Positions 16,615 to 26,029 of a stretch of 64,000 nucleotides of DNA are shown one piece after another. The DNA lies in NCBI RefSeq assembly GCF_038005225.1, contig NZ_JBBOSU010000001.1:1786001-1850000 (forward strand), read 5' to 3'. How positions within the stretch are numbered: position 1 is the first letter of the stretch; each line of letters opens with the position of its first letter. Source of the DNA: Solibacillus sp. FSL K6-1523 (GTDB taxonomy: Bacteria > Bacillota > Bacilli > Bacillales_A > Planococcaceae). Position numbers and translations under genes: made by a program. The notes beneath the pieces were generated by a model, which did not search any database, was not told the DNA's origin, and saw only the letters and a list, made by a program, of their open reading frames with translations.

Positions 16615-19600
16615 ATGGCAAGTGGAAATATCAAAGGGATTACGATTGATATTGGCGGTGACACGAAAGGATTAACGGAAGCTTTAAAAGATGTTAATGC
16701 TGAAAGCAAAAAAACCCAAAGCGAATTAAAGGAAGTTGAAAAAGCACTAAAATTCGATCCAGGTAATGTCGAATTAATCCGACAAAAGCAAGAATTATTA
16801 ACGCAATCAATTCAACAAACATCTGATAAATTAGATACTTTAAAAACAGCACAATCACAAGTACAAGCTCAGTTTGACCGTGGCGATATTGGCGCTGAAC
16901 AGTATCGTGCATTCCAACGCGAATTAACAAATACAGAAGCTGCATTGCGTGGTTACGAAAGTCAATTATCATCGATGGACAGTCAGCAAAACAACTTCAC
17001 TCAAGCTCAACAGAAAATGCAAGCGTATATGAATGCAACTGGTAAATCCGCTGACGATTTATCGTCTGTAATTGGTACGCGTTTAGCAAGTGCGATTAAG
17101 AATGGTTCAGCTTCTGCAGATCAGTTGGAAATGGCGATAAACCGAATTGGACGGCAAGCGGGTCACACAGGTGATGATATGCAAGAGTTCCAACGCATAT
17201 TATCGAGCGTTGGAGATAACGCAGATTTAAGTGGCGTCCGACATGATTTAATGCAAATTGGTCAAGCAGCTGATGAAGCAGAAAAGGATATTAGTGGATT
17301 AGGAAGTGCATTGGGTGGTTTAGCAGCTGGTGGTGGTATAGCAGGGACGTTCGCGGCAGCATTAGATGTTTCAAGTTTAAATACTCAAATTGAAATATCC
17401 ATGAATCTAAATGAAGCTGATACAGCAACAGTCCGAAAGTCAATTATGGAAACTACAGCTGCTATTGGTGACGAAGAAGCTGCCTACGAAGGTGTACGCC
17501 GACAAATGACTTTGAATAAGGATACTTCAGCAGAAGTAAATGCCGAAATTATCAAAGGTGCCTCCACTATTGCGTACGCATACAAAGAAATCGATTTCAA
17601 GGAACTGATTCAGGAATCGCACGAAATCGGAAAAGAGTTAGGCATTTCTCAACAGGTAGCGCTAGGTTTAGTTAATGGATTGCTTGATGTTGGATTTCCA
17701 CCTGAACAACTGGACATAATCGCCGAGTATGGAAGTCAACTAAAAATGGCAGGATACAACGCTGAACAAATTCAGGGAATCTTGGCAGCAGGGGTCGACA
17801 CTGGAACTTGGAATATTGACATATTAATGGACGGATTGAAGGAAGGACGTATCGTTGCTGCTGAATTTGGTCAAGGTGTCGACGATGCAATGAAAGAGGC
17901 TATCAAAGGTACAACAATCAGCGCGGATAAATTAGAAAAATGGGGTAACGCAGTTGCTTCAGGTGGTCAAGATGGCGTAAAAGCGATGCAAGAAATGAAC
18001 CAAGCATTGTCATTGATTGACGATGATACAAAGAGAAATGAAATTGGTGTAAAAATGTACGGCACGCTTTGGGAAGAACAAGGCGGTAAAATATCTCAAA
18101 CTATTCAAGGTATGAATGAACATATACGAACTGCGGCACAAAATACTACTGAATTAAATAGTGATATGTCAGCTTTAGATTCAGACCCAGCCTATAAACT
18201 TTCCGTTGCGATAGGTAGCATCAAGGAAGCTTTAGCCCCGATGTTAGCGAGTCTAGGGGAATTGATAGCAAAAATAGCTACGTGGGCAACAGAAAACGTA
18301 ACGTTAATTTCCGCCATTGTTGCTATTGGTACGGTTGTAGGGGTTTTAGTAGGCGCGTTTGCCGCACTTATGCCAGCCATAGGCGCACTCATAACCGCAT
18401 GGCCCGTATTATTGGCAGGGTTTGGTGCTATTTCTGCACCGATAGCAATTGCGGTAGCTGCAATTGTTGGATTAGGAGCGGCATTCGTTGCATTATGGCG
18501 AAACAGTGAGACGTTCAGGGATAATTTAACGTCAATTTTCGAATCCATAAAAGCTGTTGCAGTAACGGTCTTTGAAACACTAGCATCATTTATCGGCGAA
18601 AAGATGGCGCAAATACAACAATTTTGGAATGAAAATGGAGCGCAAATTTTACGAGCTGCACAAAATTTATTCAATGGAATTTTAGCGGTAGTTGAATTTT
18701 GCATGCCGGCTATTCAATTACTAATCGATGTTGTGTGGGGTGCGATTAAAAACATTATCACAGGCGCACTCGATGTCATAATGGGTGCAGTTAAAATATT
18801 TAGTGGATTGTTTACAGGTGACTTCGGCAAAATGTGGGAAGGTGTAAAACAATTATTTAAGGGCGCAATTGATGTAATAATTGGTTGGATGTCACTAACA
18901 TTTGTAGGTGGTATTCGCACACTTATCACAAACTTATCAAAAACAGTTCTAACAGCTATAAAAACCAAATGGACATCTGTTGTTGGATTATTTAAAAGTG
19001 GAGGTACCAATTCTGTTAACGCAGTCAAAAATATGGCTACCTCAGTAGTTTCATTTGTAAAAAATTTAGCGACAAATTTCGTGAATACAATTTCTTCTAT
19101 GAAAAAAAACGTCGTTAACAAGATGACCGAAGTTAAAGATGGAATTGTAAATAAGGTAAAAGAAATTGATTTAGTACAAATCGGTAAAGATGTGATTAAC
19201 GGATTAATTAAAGGGATTACTTCAATGACAAAAGCTGCAATTGAATCGATTACAGGTGTTGTTGATGGAGTATTGAATAAAGCTAAAAAAATGCTAGGGA
19301 TTGCATCGCCGTCAAAAGTATTTAAGCAAATAGGTTTGTGGACCGGTGAGGGTATGGCTATCGGTATCGATGGTTCGAGCGATAAAGTAAATCAAGCGAT
19401 GGAAAATATCGGCGATGGCATTTTAGCTGTATCAGACTCGTATCAAAAGGAATACTCAAATTTAATCGATGAATTTAACAAAAAAAATGAAGATAAGAAT
19501 GATAAAACGTTAGAAAAAATATATAAAATACAAAACAACGCAGCAAAAAAGAAACGTAAATTGACAAAGTATGAATTACAAGAAATTGCTTTGTTAGAAG

Positions 19601-20883
19601 CTTCCTATAAGGATTCTAAATATAAATCAGAAGCCGACTTTAACAAAAAATATCAAGCTTTGGTTGAAAAATCCGAAAAGGAATATCTTGAAGTAATAAA
19701 AAAACATGTAGACGATAAAAAGTCGTTAGAACAATTATCATTGCTAGACGAAGCAGCTATTTGGGAACAGTCACTTGAATTATTTGCAGAAGGAACGAAT
19801 GAACGTATCAAAGCCCAGCAGGAATATAAAAAGGCTGTAGGAGCTGTTAACAAAGAGATTACAACTATCAATGCTGAATATTCAGGGCAAGTACAAAAAA
19901 TTAATGAAGATTTAATTAAAAGTGAAGAAGCGTTAAACAAAGCATATGAAGATGCAGTTACCAAAAGACAAAGTTCACTTGTTAATTTTAAAGGCACATT
20001 TGATGAGTTTAGATTTGAAATGGATAAAACAGGCGAAGAATTAATGACAAACCTACGCTCACAAGTCAACGCTTTTGAGGAATGGCAACGTCAAATTGAT
20101 ATGTTAACAGACAAAGCAATTAATGAAGGGTTGCTAGCAGAATTAAAAGAAATGGGTCCTAATGCGCTTCCACAATTGATTGCGCTTAATAGTATGACAG
20201 ATAGTCAACTAACGGAATACAGTGATCTTTATGCAAAAAAATCAAGATTAGCCAGAGAACAAGCAGAAAAAGAATTGATAGGTATGAACGAAGATACCGA
20301 TAAGCAGATAAAAGGTTTGCGCGATACAGCTAATAAGCAATTAGATGGCTTGCAAATGGAATGGAATACAAAGATTAAATCATTAACTGAATCAACAGAT
20401 ACAGAACTATCGAGTTTGGAAAAAATAGGTAGAGATGCAGGGAATGGTTTACTACAAGGTTTATCTTCCACGGCGGATTCTATTCAAAAGAAAGCGCTAG
20501 AAATTGCAGAGTCAGTGAGTAATACTATTGCAGACGCATTGAAAATTAAATCTCCTAGTCGCGTTACAATGGGGTTTGGTGTCAATGTCAATGAAGGTTT
20601 AATAAAAGGTATTGAGCAGTCTCAAAACAAGTTGCAAAATGCTATGGATAGTGTGTACGGCTCGTTATCTAGTAGTGCTGAAAAGTCCCAAAATGTTAAT
20701 CTTCAAAAACAAACAGCTGCAGTCACAAAAACAACTAGTAATTCAATGCCTGTTACAGTTGAACTGAACTATTCAGGGTCGTCTCCAATGCAGGATGTAA
20801 TGGCCATGGTTGACATTATAGAACGTGAATTAACAAATCGATTCAACAATCAACTACGATTACAGGGGAGTAAGGGGGGATAA
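16615..20883 (+). CDS. Tape measure protein
   Basis: 1422 residues, in the normal position after the chaperones. The N-terminal ~130 residues are coiled coil (TDKGL-type start KGITIDIGGDTKGLTEALKD). Hydrophobic segments lie at about 550-630. A motif SPSKVFKQIG...GEGMAIGIDG occurs near residue 898, and a related SPSRV...NEGLIKGIEQ near 1312. The region between the two is a highly charged helical insert. By the usual rule of about 0.15 nm per residue, the tail would be roughly 200 nm. It sets tail length and is ejected ahead of the DNA. Confidence 0.93.
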   Translation: MASGNIKGITIDIGGDTKGLTEALKDVNAESKKTQSELKEVEKALKFDPGNVELIRQKQELLTQSIQQTSDKLDTLKTAQSQVQAQFDRGDIGAEQYRAFQRELTNTEAALRGYESQLSSMDSQQNNFTQAQQKMQAYMNATGKSADDLSSVIGTRLASAIKNGSASADQLEMAINRIGRQAGHTGDDMQEFQRILSSVGDNADLSGVRHDLMQIGQAADEAEKDISGLGSALGGLAAGGGIAGTFAAALDVSSLNTQIEISMNLNEADTATVRKSIMETTAAIGDEEAAYEGVRRQMTLNKDTSAEVNAEIIKGASTIAYAYKEIDFKELIQESHEIGKELGISQQVALGLVNGLLDVGFPPEQLDIIAEYGSQLKMAGYNAEQIQGILAAGVDTGTWNIDILMDGLKEGRIVAAEFGQGVDDAMKEAIKGTTISADKLEKWGNAVASGGQDGVKAMQEMNQALSLIDDDTKRNEIGVKMYGTLWEEQGGKISQTIQGMNEHIRTAAQNTTELNSDMSALDSDPAYKLSVAIGSIKEALAPMLASLGELIAKIATWATENVTLISAIVAIGTVVGVLVGAFAALMPAIGALITAWPVLLAGFGAISAPIAIAVAAIVGLGAAFVALWRNSETFRDNLTSIFESIKAVAVTVFETLASFIGEKMAQIQQFWNENGAQILRAAQNLFNGILAVVEFCMPAIQLLIDVVWGAIKNIITGALDVIMGAVKIFSGLFTGDFGKMWEGVKQLFKGAIDVIIGWMSLTFVGGIRTLITNLSKTVLTAIKTKWTSVVGLFKSGGTNSVNAVKNMATSVVSFVKNLATNFVNTISSMKKNVVNKMTEVKDGIVNKVKEIDLVQIGKDVINGLIKGITSMTKAAIESITGVVDGVLNKAKKMLGIASPSKVFKQIGLWTGEGMAIGIDGSSDKVNQAMENIGDGILAVSDSYQKEYSNLIDEFNKKNEDKNDKTLEKIYKIQNNAAKKKRKLTKYELQEIALLEASYKDSKYKSEADFNKKYQALVEKSEKEYLEVIKKHVDDKKSLEQLSLLDEAAIWEQSLELFAEGTNERIKAQQEYKKAVGAVNKEITTINAEYSGQVQKINEDLIKSEEALNKAYEDAVTKRQSSLVNFKGTFDEFRFEMDKTGEELMTNLRSQVNAFEEWQRQIDMLTDKAINEGLLAELKEMGPNALPQLIALNSMTDSQLTEYSDLYAKKSRLAREQAEKELIGMNEDTDKQIKGLRDTANKQLDGLQMEWNTKIKSLTESTDTELSSLEKIGRDAGNGLLQGLSSTADSIQKKALEIAESVSNTIADALKIKSPSRVTMGFGVNVNEGLIKGIEQSQNKLQNAMDSVYGSLSSSAEKSQNVNLQKQTAAVTKTTSNSMPVTVELNYSGSSPMQDVMAMVDIIERELTNRFNNQLRLQGSKGG

Positions 20884-20884
20884 C

Positions 20885-22942
20885 ATGATAGTTACAAATT
20901 TAATGGGAGAATCAGAATTATTGGTTGATTTTAATAATTTGAAACGTGTAAGGAAAGTGAATGGGGACTATTCGATATCGTTTGTTCTTATTAAAACAGA
21001 TAAGAATAAGCACTCCTACAATCTTGTGGAGGACGAAAGCATAATTGAATATGACGGACAAGAATATCGAATAAAAGATGTGACGGAAATACTGCTGGGT
21101 GACACCCCTGTAAAAACAGTACAAGCCTATCACATCTTTTTTGATTTAGTTGATACGCACAAATATGGTTTTCTTATAAACACCCAAACCATTCAAACGT
21201 GTTTACTATTTGCATTAGAAGGTACGGGTTATACCTTTGATGTAATCGATTCATTCGGTAATGTATCATTCGAAAAATTTGGGGAAGATAATTCCTTGTC
21301 TCTTGTGCAAACCGTTCTAAACACATTCGGTGCCGAAATTAAATTGGATAATAAACACCTTAGCTTTTATCGTCAAATCGGTATAGATACCGAGGTGCAA
21401 ATTCGCTACGGCTATAACATTAAATGGTTAGAGAAAAACGTTAATACAAATAATTTATCCACTAGAATAAAAGGGTACGGAAAACAAAACGATGACGGTT
21501 CGTATGTAACTACAGCAGAATATATTTCACCAAACGCTGCTATTTACGGACTACGAGATGCTCCCCCCATCTATGACGAACGTTACACCATACAGTCAGA
21601 ATTACTAGAGAGAATTAAATCCGAGTTAATTGACGAACCACAAATCGCTTTTAAAGTAGATGCGTTAGAGTTAAAAGAAATAGGTGTATTAACCGAACAA
21701 TTAAACGAAGGTGATAGAGTATTCGTTATCTATGAACCTTTAGCGGTAGATTTAGATGCCCGAGTATTAGAAATAGTAGACTACCCTAAGTCTTCTACAC
21801 CTGCTCAATATACATTTGGAAATTTCCAAAATAGCTTTATACGAGAAGTTGCTGATTTCCAAAAAACTAAAGATCGCATTGACGGTATTTTCGATGGAAC
21901 TGAAAGATTGCCGTATAATGTCTTGCCTAACGCAGTAAAGAAAGCGACAGAGTCTTTGCAGTCTGCGGAAACACAACTAATTTTTGAGAACGGAATTATC
22001 GCGGTGAACCCGAGTAATCCCAAACATCTTGTATTGTTTAACAGTAATGGTATTGGGATTAGTAGGGATGGTGGAGCGAGTTTCAGCGAAGCTATAACAG
22101 CAGATGGATTTGTTTTATCGGCAGGGGCAATTGGCCAATTAAACGCTAATAATATCACCGTTGGAGCTGGCAGTAATTTTGAAATGGGCTATAACCCGAA
22201 AGATTCTAGCGATCAATTAGAAATGTGGAAGTATCCTGGAACGACAATGATAAATGGTGGTGAAATACACACTAATTCCATTACAACAAATAAATTATTA
22301 GCTGGTTTGTTAGTGGGCTTTACGATACGTACAAGCGTGACTACAGATGTCCCTCATGTAGAATTAACAAAAGATGAAATTACAATCGGTAACGGTGATA
22401 GGGTAATCAGGATTAAAGCTGGTGATGGCACAAGTGGCGGTCAGGGTGGACCGATAATGCACTTCATTGATGGAGACGAACATGCATTATCCGAAATGTA
22501 TCAAAGTGACGACACCTTTAGGATAGCTGCAGATAAGTTGATTCTAGCTGGCATTAATGAAACTGAAGTAGCGGGAGATTTAAATGTAATTGGCGCTAAA
22601 AATGCATCTGTACCTACATCCATAGGTAACGTAAATGTAAGTGCATATGAAACGGCAGAATATTACTTTGGCGATATTGGTCGGGGTGAAATTGTGGAGG
22701 GCAAGTGCACGATTGAAATCGAGTCATTGTTTAAAGAAACAGTCAATACGAATATTGATTATGAAGTTTTTCTCACTCCTTACGGGCGTGGGATTATTTT
22801 CGTTGACGAAATGTTGAATGACCGATTTATCGTAAAAGGAGACGATATTCTATTTGCTTATGAAATCAAAGCGAAGAGGAATGGATATGAAACAGTGCGC
22901 TTAGAGTTAAGTAATAAAAGTGAGGTGAATGATTTTGTATAA
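20885..22942 (+). CDS. Tal-like tail protein (prophage endopeptidase-tail family)
   Basis: 685 residues. The first ~330 follow the gp18/Tal fold of the tail hub: a beta-rich start (IVTNLMGESELLVDFNNLKR), then FDLVDTHKYGF and IKGYGKQNDDGSYV. The rest is beta-rich and resembles tail-fibre stalk segments (GGASFSEAITADGFVLSAGA, ITTNKLLAG). It forms the tail tip hub and may carry wall-degrading activity, though I see no certain catalytic motif. It begins 2 bp after the tape measure gene, where Dit is normally found. Confidence 0.8.
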   Translation: MIVTNLMGESELLVDFNNLKRVRKVNGDYSISFVLIKTDKNKHSYNLVEDESIIEYDGQEYRIKDVTEILLGDTPVKTVQAYHIFFDLVDTHKYGFLINTQTIQTCLLFALEGTGYTFDVIDSFGNVSFEKFGEDNSLSLVQTVLNTFGAEIKLDNKHLSFYRQIGIDTEVQIRYGYNIKWLEKNVNTNNLSTRIKGYGKQNDDGSYVTTAEYISPNAAIYGLRDAPPIYDERYTIQSELLERIKSELIDEPQIAFKVDALELKEIGVLTEQLNEGDRVFVIYEPLAVDLDARVLEIVDYPKSSTPAQYTFGNFQNSFIREVADFQKTKDRIDGIFDGTERLPYNVLPNAVKKATESLQSAETQLIFENGIIAVNPSNPKHLVLFNSNGIGISRDGGASFSEAITADGFVLSAGAIGQLNANNITVGAGSNFEMGYNPKDSSDQLEMWKYPGTTMINGGEIHTNSITTNKLLAGLLVGFTIRTSVTTDVPHVELTKDEITIGNGDRVIRIKAGDGTSGGQGGPIMHFIDGDEHALSEMYQSDDTFRIAADKLILAGINETEVAGDLNVIGAKNASVPTSIGNVNVSAYETAEYYFGDIGRGEIVEGKCTIEIESLFKETVNTNIDYEVFLTPYGRGIIFVDEMLNDRFIVKGDDILFAYEIKAKRNGYETVRLELSNKSEVNDFV

Positions 22943-23153
22943 GATGATTCGAAAGGATAAAGATGGAAACATCGAAGTTTTTTACGCTAATTTACAAACG
23001 AAACAACTATTAGATAGTGAGAGGAAAAAAGAAAGGCGATTGAACGCTCTTATTCATTTGCCTGATAATACAAAGAAAGCACTCCGTACACGGCAAAGAG
23101 TAGCAAGTGAATTGCGTAGAATGAAGATCGCTAGAAAAGAGTTATTATCATGA
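22935..23153 (+). CDS. Small basic protein between Tal and Dit
   Basis: About 72 residues. GAGGTG at 22922-22927 is too close to ATG 22929, so TTG 22935 is preferred. The product is basic and helical (RTRQRVASELRRMKIARKEL). It overlaps the Tal stop and the Dit start, so it is translated as part of the module. Family not recognised. Confidence 0.55.
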   Translation: MYKMIRKDKDGNIEVFYANLQTKQLLDSERKKERRLNALIHLPDNTKKALRTRQRVASELRRMKIARKELLS

Positions 23154-23968
23154 TTATCGAACTTTTAAATGGCATCCGGATAGATGTGGAAGAAAAATAT
23201 GGGTTAAAGCGATTGTTTCACCGAATTCCCTCTTTAACGGTCGAACATCTAACCGAGGCGGTAGAGGCTAGAGGGGATTTGATTATAGGGACTGAGTTTA
23301 ATCAACGCAATATTACGGTAACGCTATTATATTTCGTTAACGATATATGTAGCTATGACCTTCTACGAGACGAATTGAATGCTCTCTTGGTACGAAACGA
23401 ACCATTTTATATTATTTTTAAACGGGAGCACTGGAAGCGTTATAAAGTACGTTTAGCGCAACAACTTGAAATGGAACCGAATAACAAAGCTGAAAGTTTT
23501 GATGTTTTGTTTAGAACAGAAAACTTGTTCGGGGAATCTATTGGTACGTCTTTAGATTTACAGAATAAAGATAACTGGGATTCGGATTTATGGGGGTTTG
23601 GTGCAGGTATTGATTATGATACAAAATATCAATATACGTTCAATAAAAATGACTTCATAGTGAAAAACATTGGCAATCAAACAATTAATCCTCGACAATC
23701 TGATTTTGACATAATTCTTAAGGGGAGGTTTAGTAATTATGTGCAAATAACTAACCATACCACTGGAGATGTATACAGGTTTAATGGTAATTTGACCTCT
23801 ACAGATACATTACGACTGACAGGTATACGGACGTTAAAAAATAGTTTAAGTCGTTTTAGGGATACGAATCACAATATATTAACATTGGCCCCAGGAGATA
23901 ACCGTATAACCGTGGAAGGCGGAACAGTAGAAAGTATGAATTTTGATTTTAGATTTCTATATAAATAA
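23150..23968 (+). CDS. Distal tail protein Dit
   Basis: 272 residues. Its start, LLNGIRIDVEEKYGLKRLFH, and the HRIPSLTVEHLTEAVEARGD segment are typical of the phage tail (Dit/pfam05709-like) N-terminal domain. A second beta-rich galectin-like domain follows (about 130-272). Dit forms the ring linking the tail tube to the hub and receptor-binding proteins. Here it comes after the Tal gene instead of before it. Confidence 0.8.
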   Translation: MIIELLNGIRIDVEEKYGLKRLFHRIPSLTVEHLTEAVEARGDLIIGTEFNQRNITVTLLYFVNDICSYDLLRDELNALLVRNEPFYIIFKREHWKRYKVRLAQQLEMEPNNKAESFDVLFRTENLFGESIGTSLDLQNKDNWDSDLWGFGAGIDYDTKYQYTFNKNDFIVKNIGNQTINPRQSDFDIILKGRFSNYVQITNHTTGDVYRFNGNLTSTDTLRLTGIRTLKNSLSRFRDTNHNILTLAPGDNRITVEGGTVESMNFDFRFLYK

Positions 23969-23979
23969 GAGGTGAGAAG

Positions 23980-25971
23980 ATGACAATTTTAAATCAGATC
24001 GCATCAAATTGGTCCCGAGTTGAACGGGAAAAGTTAAATGATAACTGGACGATTATAGAAATATATCTATCCAATTTACAAGGTCAGATAAATTATCTAA
24101 CTGGTGAAATAGATATAAAAGCGCTTATTGATCAATTAAATGAGATATTTAATCAAGGGAATACTATAATTGCTGATTTAGAAGCTGCATTAAATGATGC
24201 TACGACAGTTATTGATGATGCACAAAATGCGACTACCGATGCAAACAACGCTGCTCAAAATGCTTTGGCTGCAATCAACGATATTCAAAATATGTTAGAT
24301 AATTTTCAAACTAAAGGAACATACGATAACGAAACTGTATACTACAAAAATAATAGTGTTCTTCACGAAGGTAGTTCATACATTTATACAAATGACACAC
24401 CTAATAAGGGGAATCCACCACCAAATTATCCTATAGTATCCAATGGGTATTGGCATATGACGGCTGCTAAAGGAACGAGTGGTTCCGGCGCAGTATCAAA
24501 AGTTAATGGAAAAGAACCGAATGGTGAAGGAGAAATTACCTTAACTCCAAATGATATTGGCGCGGCAAGTAGTACAGATTTGACCTCACTCGAAGAAGCA
24601 GTTACTACGCATTTGGAAGATGTTGTGCAAAAAGTGACGGTTGACGATTTACCGATGTCAGGTATCGTATCTGCACATCGAGGCGGAGGGGCTACTGGCT
24701 ATCCGTATTCTCCTGTTGCAGCAGATGGAGGATTTAGTGGCTACGATATGGCGATAAGGCTAGGAGCGCATATAATTGATGTCGATTATCGTACAACAGC
24801 AGATGGCGTAATGATTGCTATGCATGATACAACAGTGGATCGCACTACGAATGGTGCAGGGTTAGTTTCTGACCATTTATCTAGTGCATTACCTAATATT
24901 GAAACCTCACGATATTGCGGAATGGGGTGGGCTGATGAACCGATACCAACAATTGAAGAAATTTTAATTCGCTATGGTGGTAGAGTAATTATCACTATTG
25001 AAGCTAAAGAGGGAGTACCTTCTGTTGAGCCGTTAGCAAGCTTAATAAAAAAATATAAGCTTATAGATTCAGTATTCATTAATACACATTTACCCGCCGT
25101 TGCAACTGAAATTGTAGCTCAAGGGTGTATTGCTCATGTATGGGGGTGTGATACTGTACAAAAAGTTAATGATGCAGCAACAGCTAGTGCATGGTTAATT
25201 GAGGTTCCTCATAATGCATCAACTGAAATTGTAAATGCAGCATTAAATTCGTCTATCAAACGAATTATCGCGGGTCCCGTTTGGTTTAGATCGCAGGTAG
25301 ATGGTATGACAAATGGCATTATGGGACACGTTACAGACGCGATTGGTATGACTAATAGAAAAACAGGAGATGCCCCTTTAGTTAAGTCGATTGTACCTTC
25401 CTTAAAAGCAAATAAAGTCGGTGTTGGTTGGAGAACAAGAGGTATTTGGAAAGTTGAAAACCAAAAAATCGTAAACCATGGTCGGGGCGATTTAACAACG
25501 TCAGAACATCAATGTGTATATTTTGGTGACTTATCTGGTGCTAGGGAAGCCACTTATACTATCTTATTTAAGGTTGTATTGCCTCAAACTATGATAGGTA
25601 AAGCTTCTGGCATGCGCTTAAGGGTTTGTTGTTTAATTGCTGACGGTAATGGATGGGATGCTGACACTGACGGTTATGTATGTAATATTCGAGGAAATGG
25701 GCAAATGAATCTTTGGAAGTCTAATGGATCATTTGGAAGTGGTATTTTGCTGGGACAGACAACAACCGACCAACCTGTTTCAGCAGGCGTCGAATATACA
25801 GTAATGATAAATGTTACACCTACTACAATTACAATGACAAGAGAAGACACTGGTCAAAATATTGTAGCTGTTGACAGCACTTATCGAGGTGATCATATTT
25901 ATTTATGGTCAGCAGGTGGAGACACAGAATTAGTAGGTGCAGCAGTTACAGATATAACTATAACTGCTTAA
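23980..25971 (+). CDS. Receptor-binding / tail-fibre protein with glycerophosphodiesterase domain
   Basis: 663 residues. Residues 1-110 are a helical, Asn/Ala-rich stalk (trimeric-fibre type). About 173-195 is the common fibre motif VNGKEPNGEGEITLTPNDIG. A GDPD TIM-barrel spans ~228-440: AHRGGG (232-237), IDVDYRTTADG, MHD (281-283) and TIEAKEG (339-345), i.e. the two catalytic histidines and acidic ligands. A beta-sandwich C-terminal domain (~450-663) probably binds the surface. GDPD domains in tail proteins of Gram-positive phages are linked to cleavage of glycerol-phosphate teichoic acid. ATG 23980 has GAGGTGAGA upstream. Confidence 0.85.
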   Translation: MTILNQIASNWSRVEREKLNDNWTIIEIYLSNLQGQINYLTGEIDIKALIDQLNEIFNQGNTIIADLEAALNDATTVIDDAQNATTDANNAAQNALAAINDIQNMLDNFQTKGTYDNETVYYKNNSVLHEGSSYIYTNDTPNKGNPPPNYPIVSNGYWHMTAAKGTSGSGAVSKVNGKEPNGEGEITLTPNDIGAASSTDLTSLEEAVTTHLEDVVQKVTVDDLPMSGIVSAHRGGGATGYPYSPVAADGGFSGYDMAIRLGAHIIDVDYRTTADGVMIAMHDTTVDRTTNGAGLVSDHLSSALPNIETSRYCGMGWADEPIPTIEEILIRYGGRVIITIEAKEGVPSVEPLASLIKKYKLIDSVFINTHLPAVATEIVAQGCIAHVWGCDTVQKVNDAATASAWLIEVPHNASTEIVNAALNSSIKRIIAGPVWFRSQVDGMTNGIMGHVTDAIGMTNRKTGDAPLVKSIVPSLKANKVGVGWRTRGIWKVENQKIVNHGRGDLTTSEHQCVYFGDLSGAREATYTILFKVVLPQTMIGKASGMRLRVCCLIADGNGWDADTDGYVCNIRGNGQMNLWKSNGSFGSGILLGQTTTDQPVSAGVEYTVMINVTPTTITMTREDTGQNIVAVDSTYRGDHIYLWSAGGDTELVGAAVTDITITA

Positions 25972-25972
25972 A

Positions 25973-26016
25973 AATATACGTTGTCCAACCTTGATTTAAG
26001 GTTAGCAACGTGTATT
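25973..26016. terminator. Bidirectional terminator
   Basis: AATATACGTTG...CAACCTT pairs with AAGGTT...CAACGTGTATT, loop GATTT. T runs on both strands serve the tail-fibre gene (+) and the convergent acyltransferase gene (-). Confidence 0.8.
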
Positions 26017-26029
26017 TTATTTCTTGATA

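Noticed and set aside
18192-18704. Long reverse-strand frame inside the tape measure gene (170 codons).
   Set aside because: Low-complexity Ala/Asn/Ile composition that mirrors the Ala/Ile-rich membrane region of the tape measure protein; no ribosome binding site.
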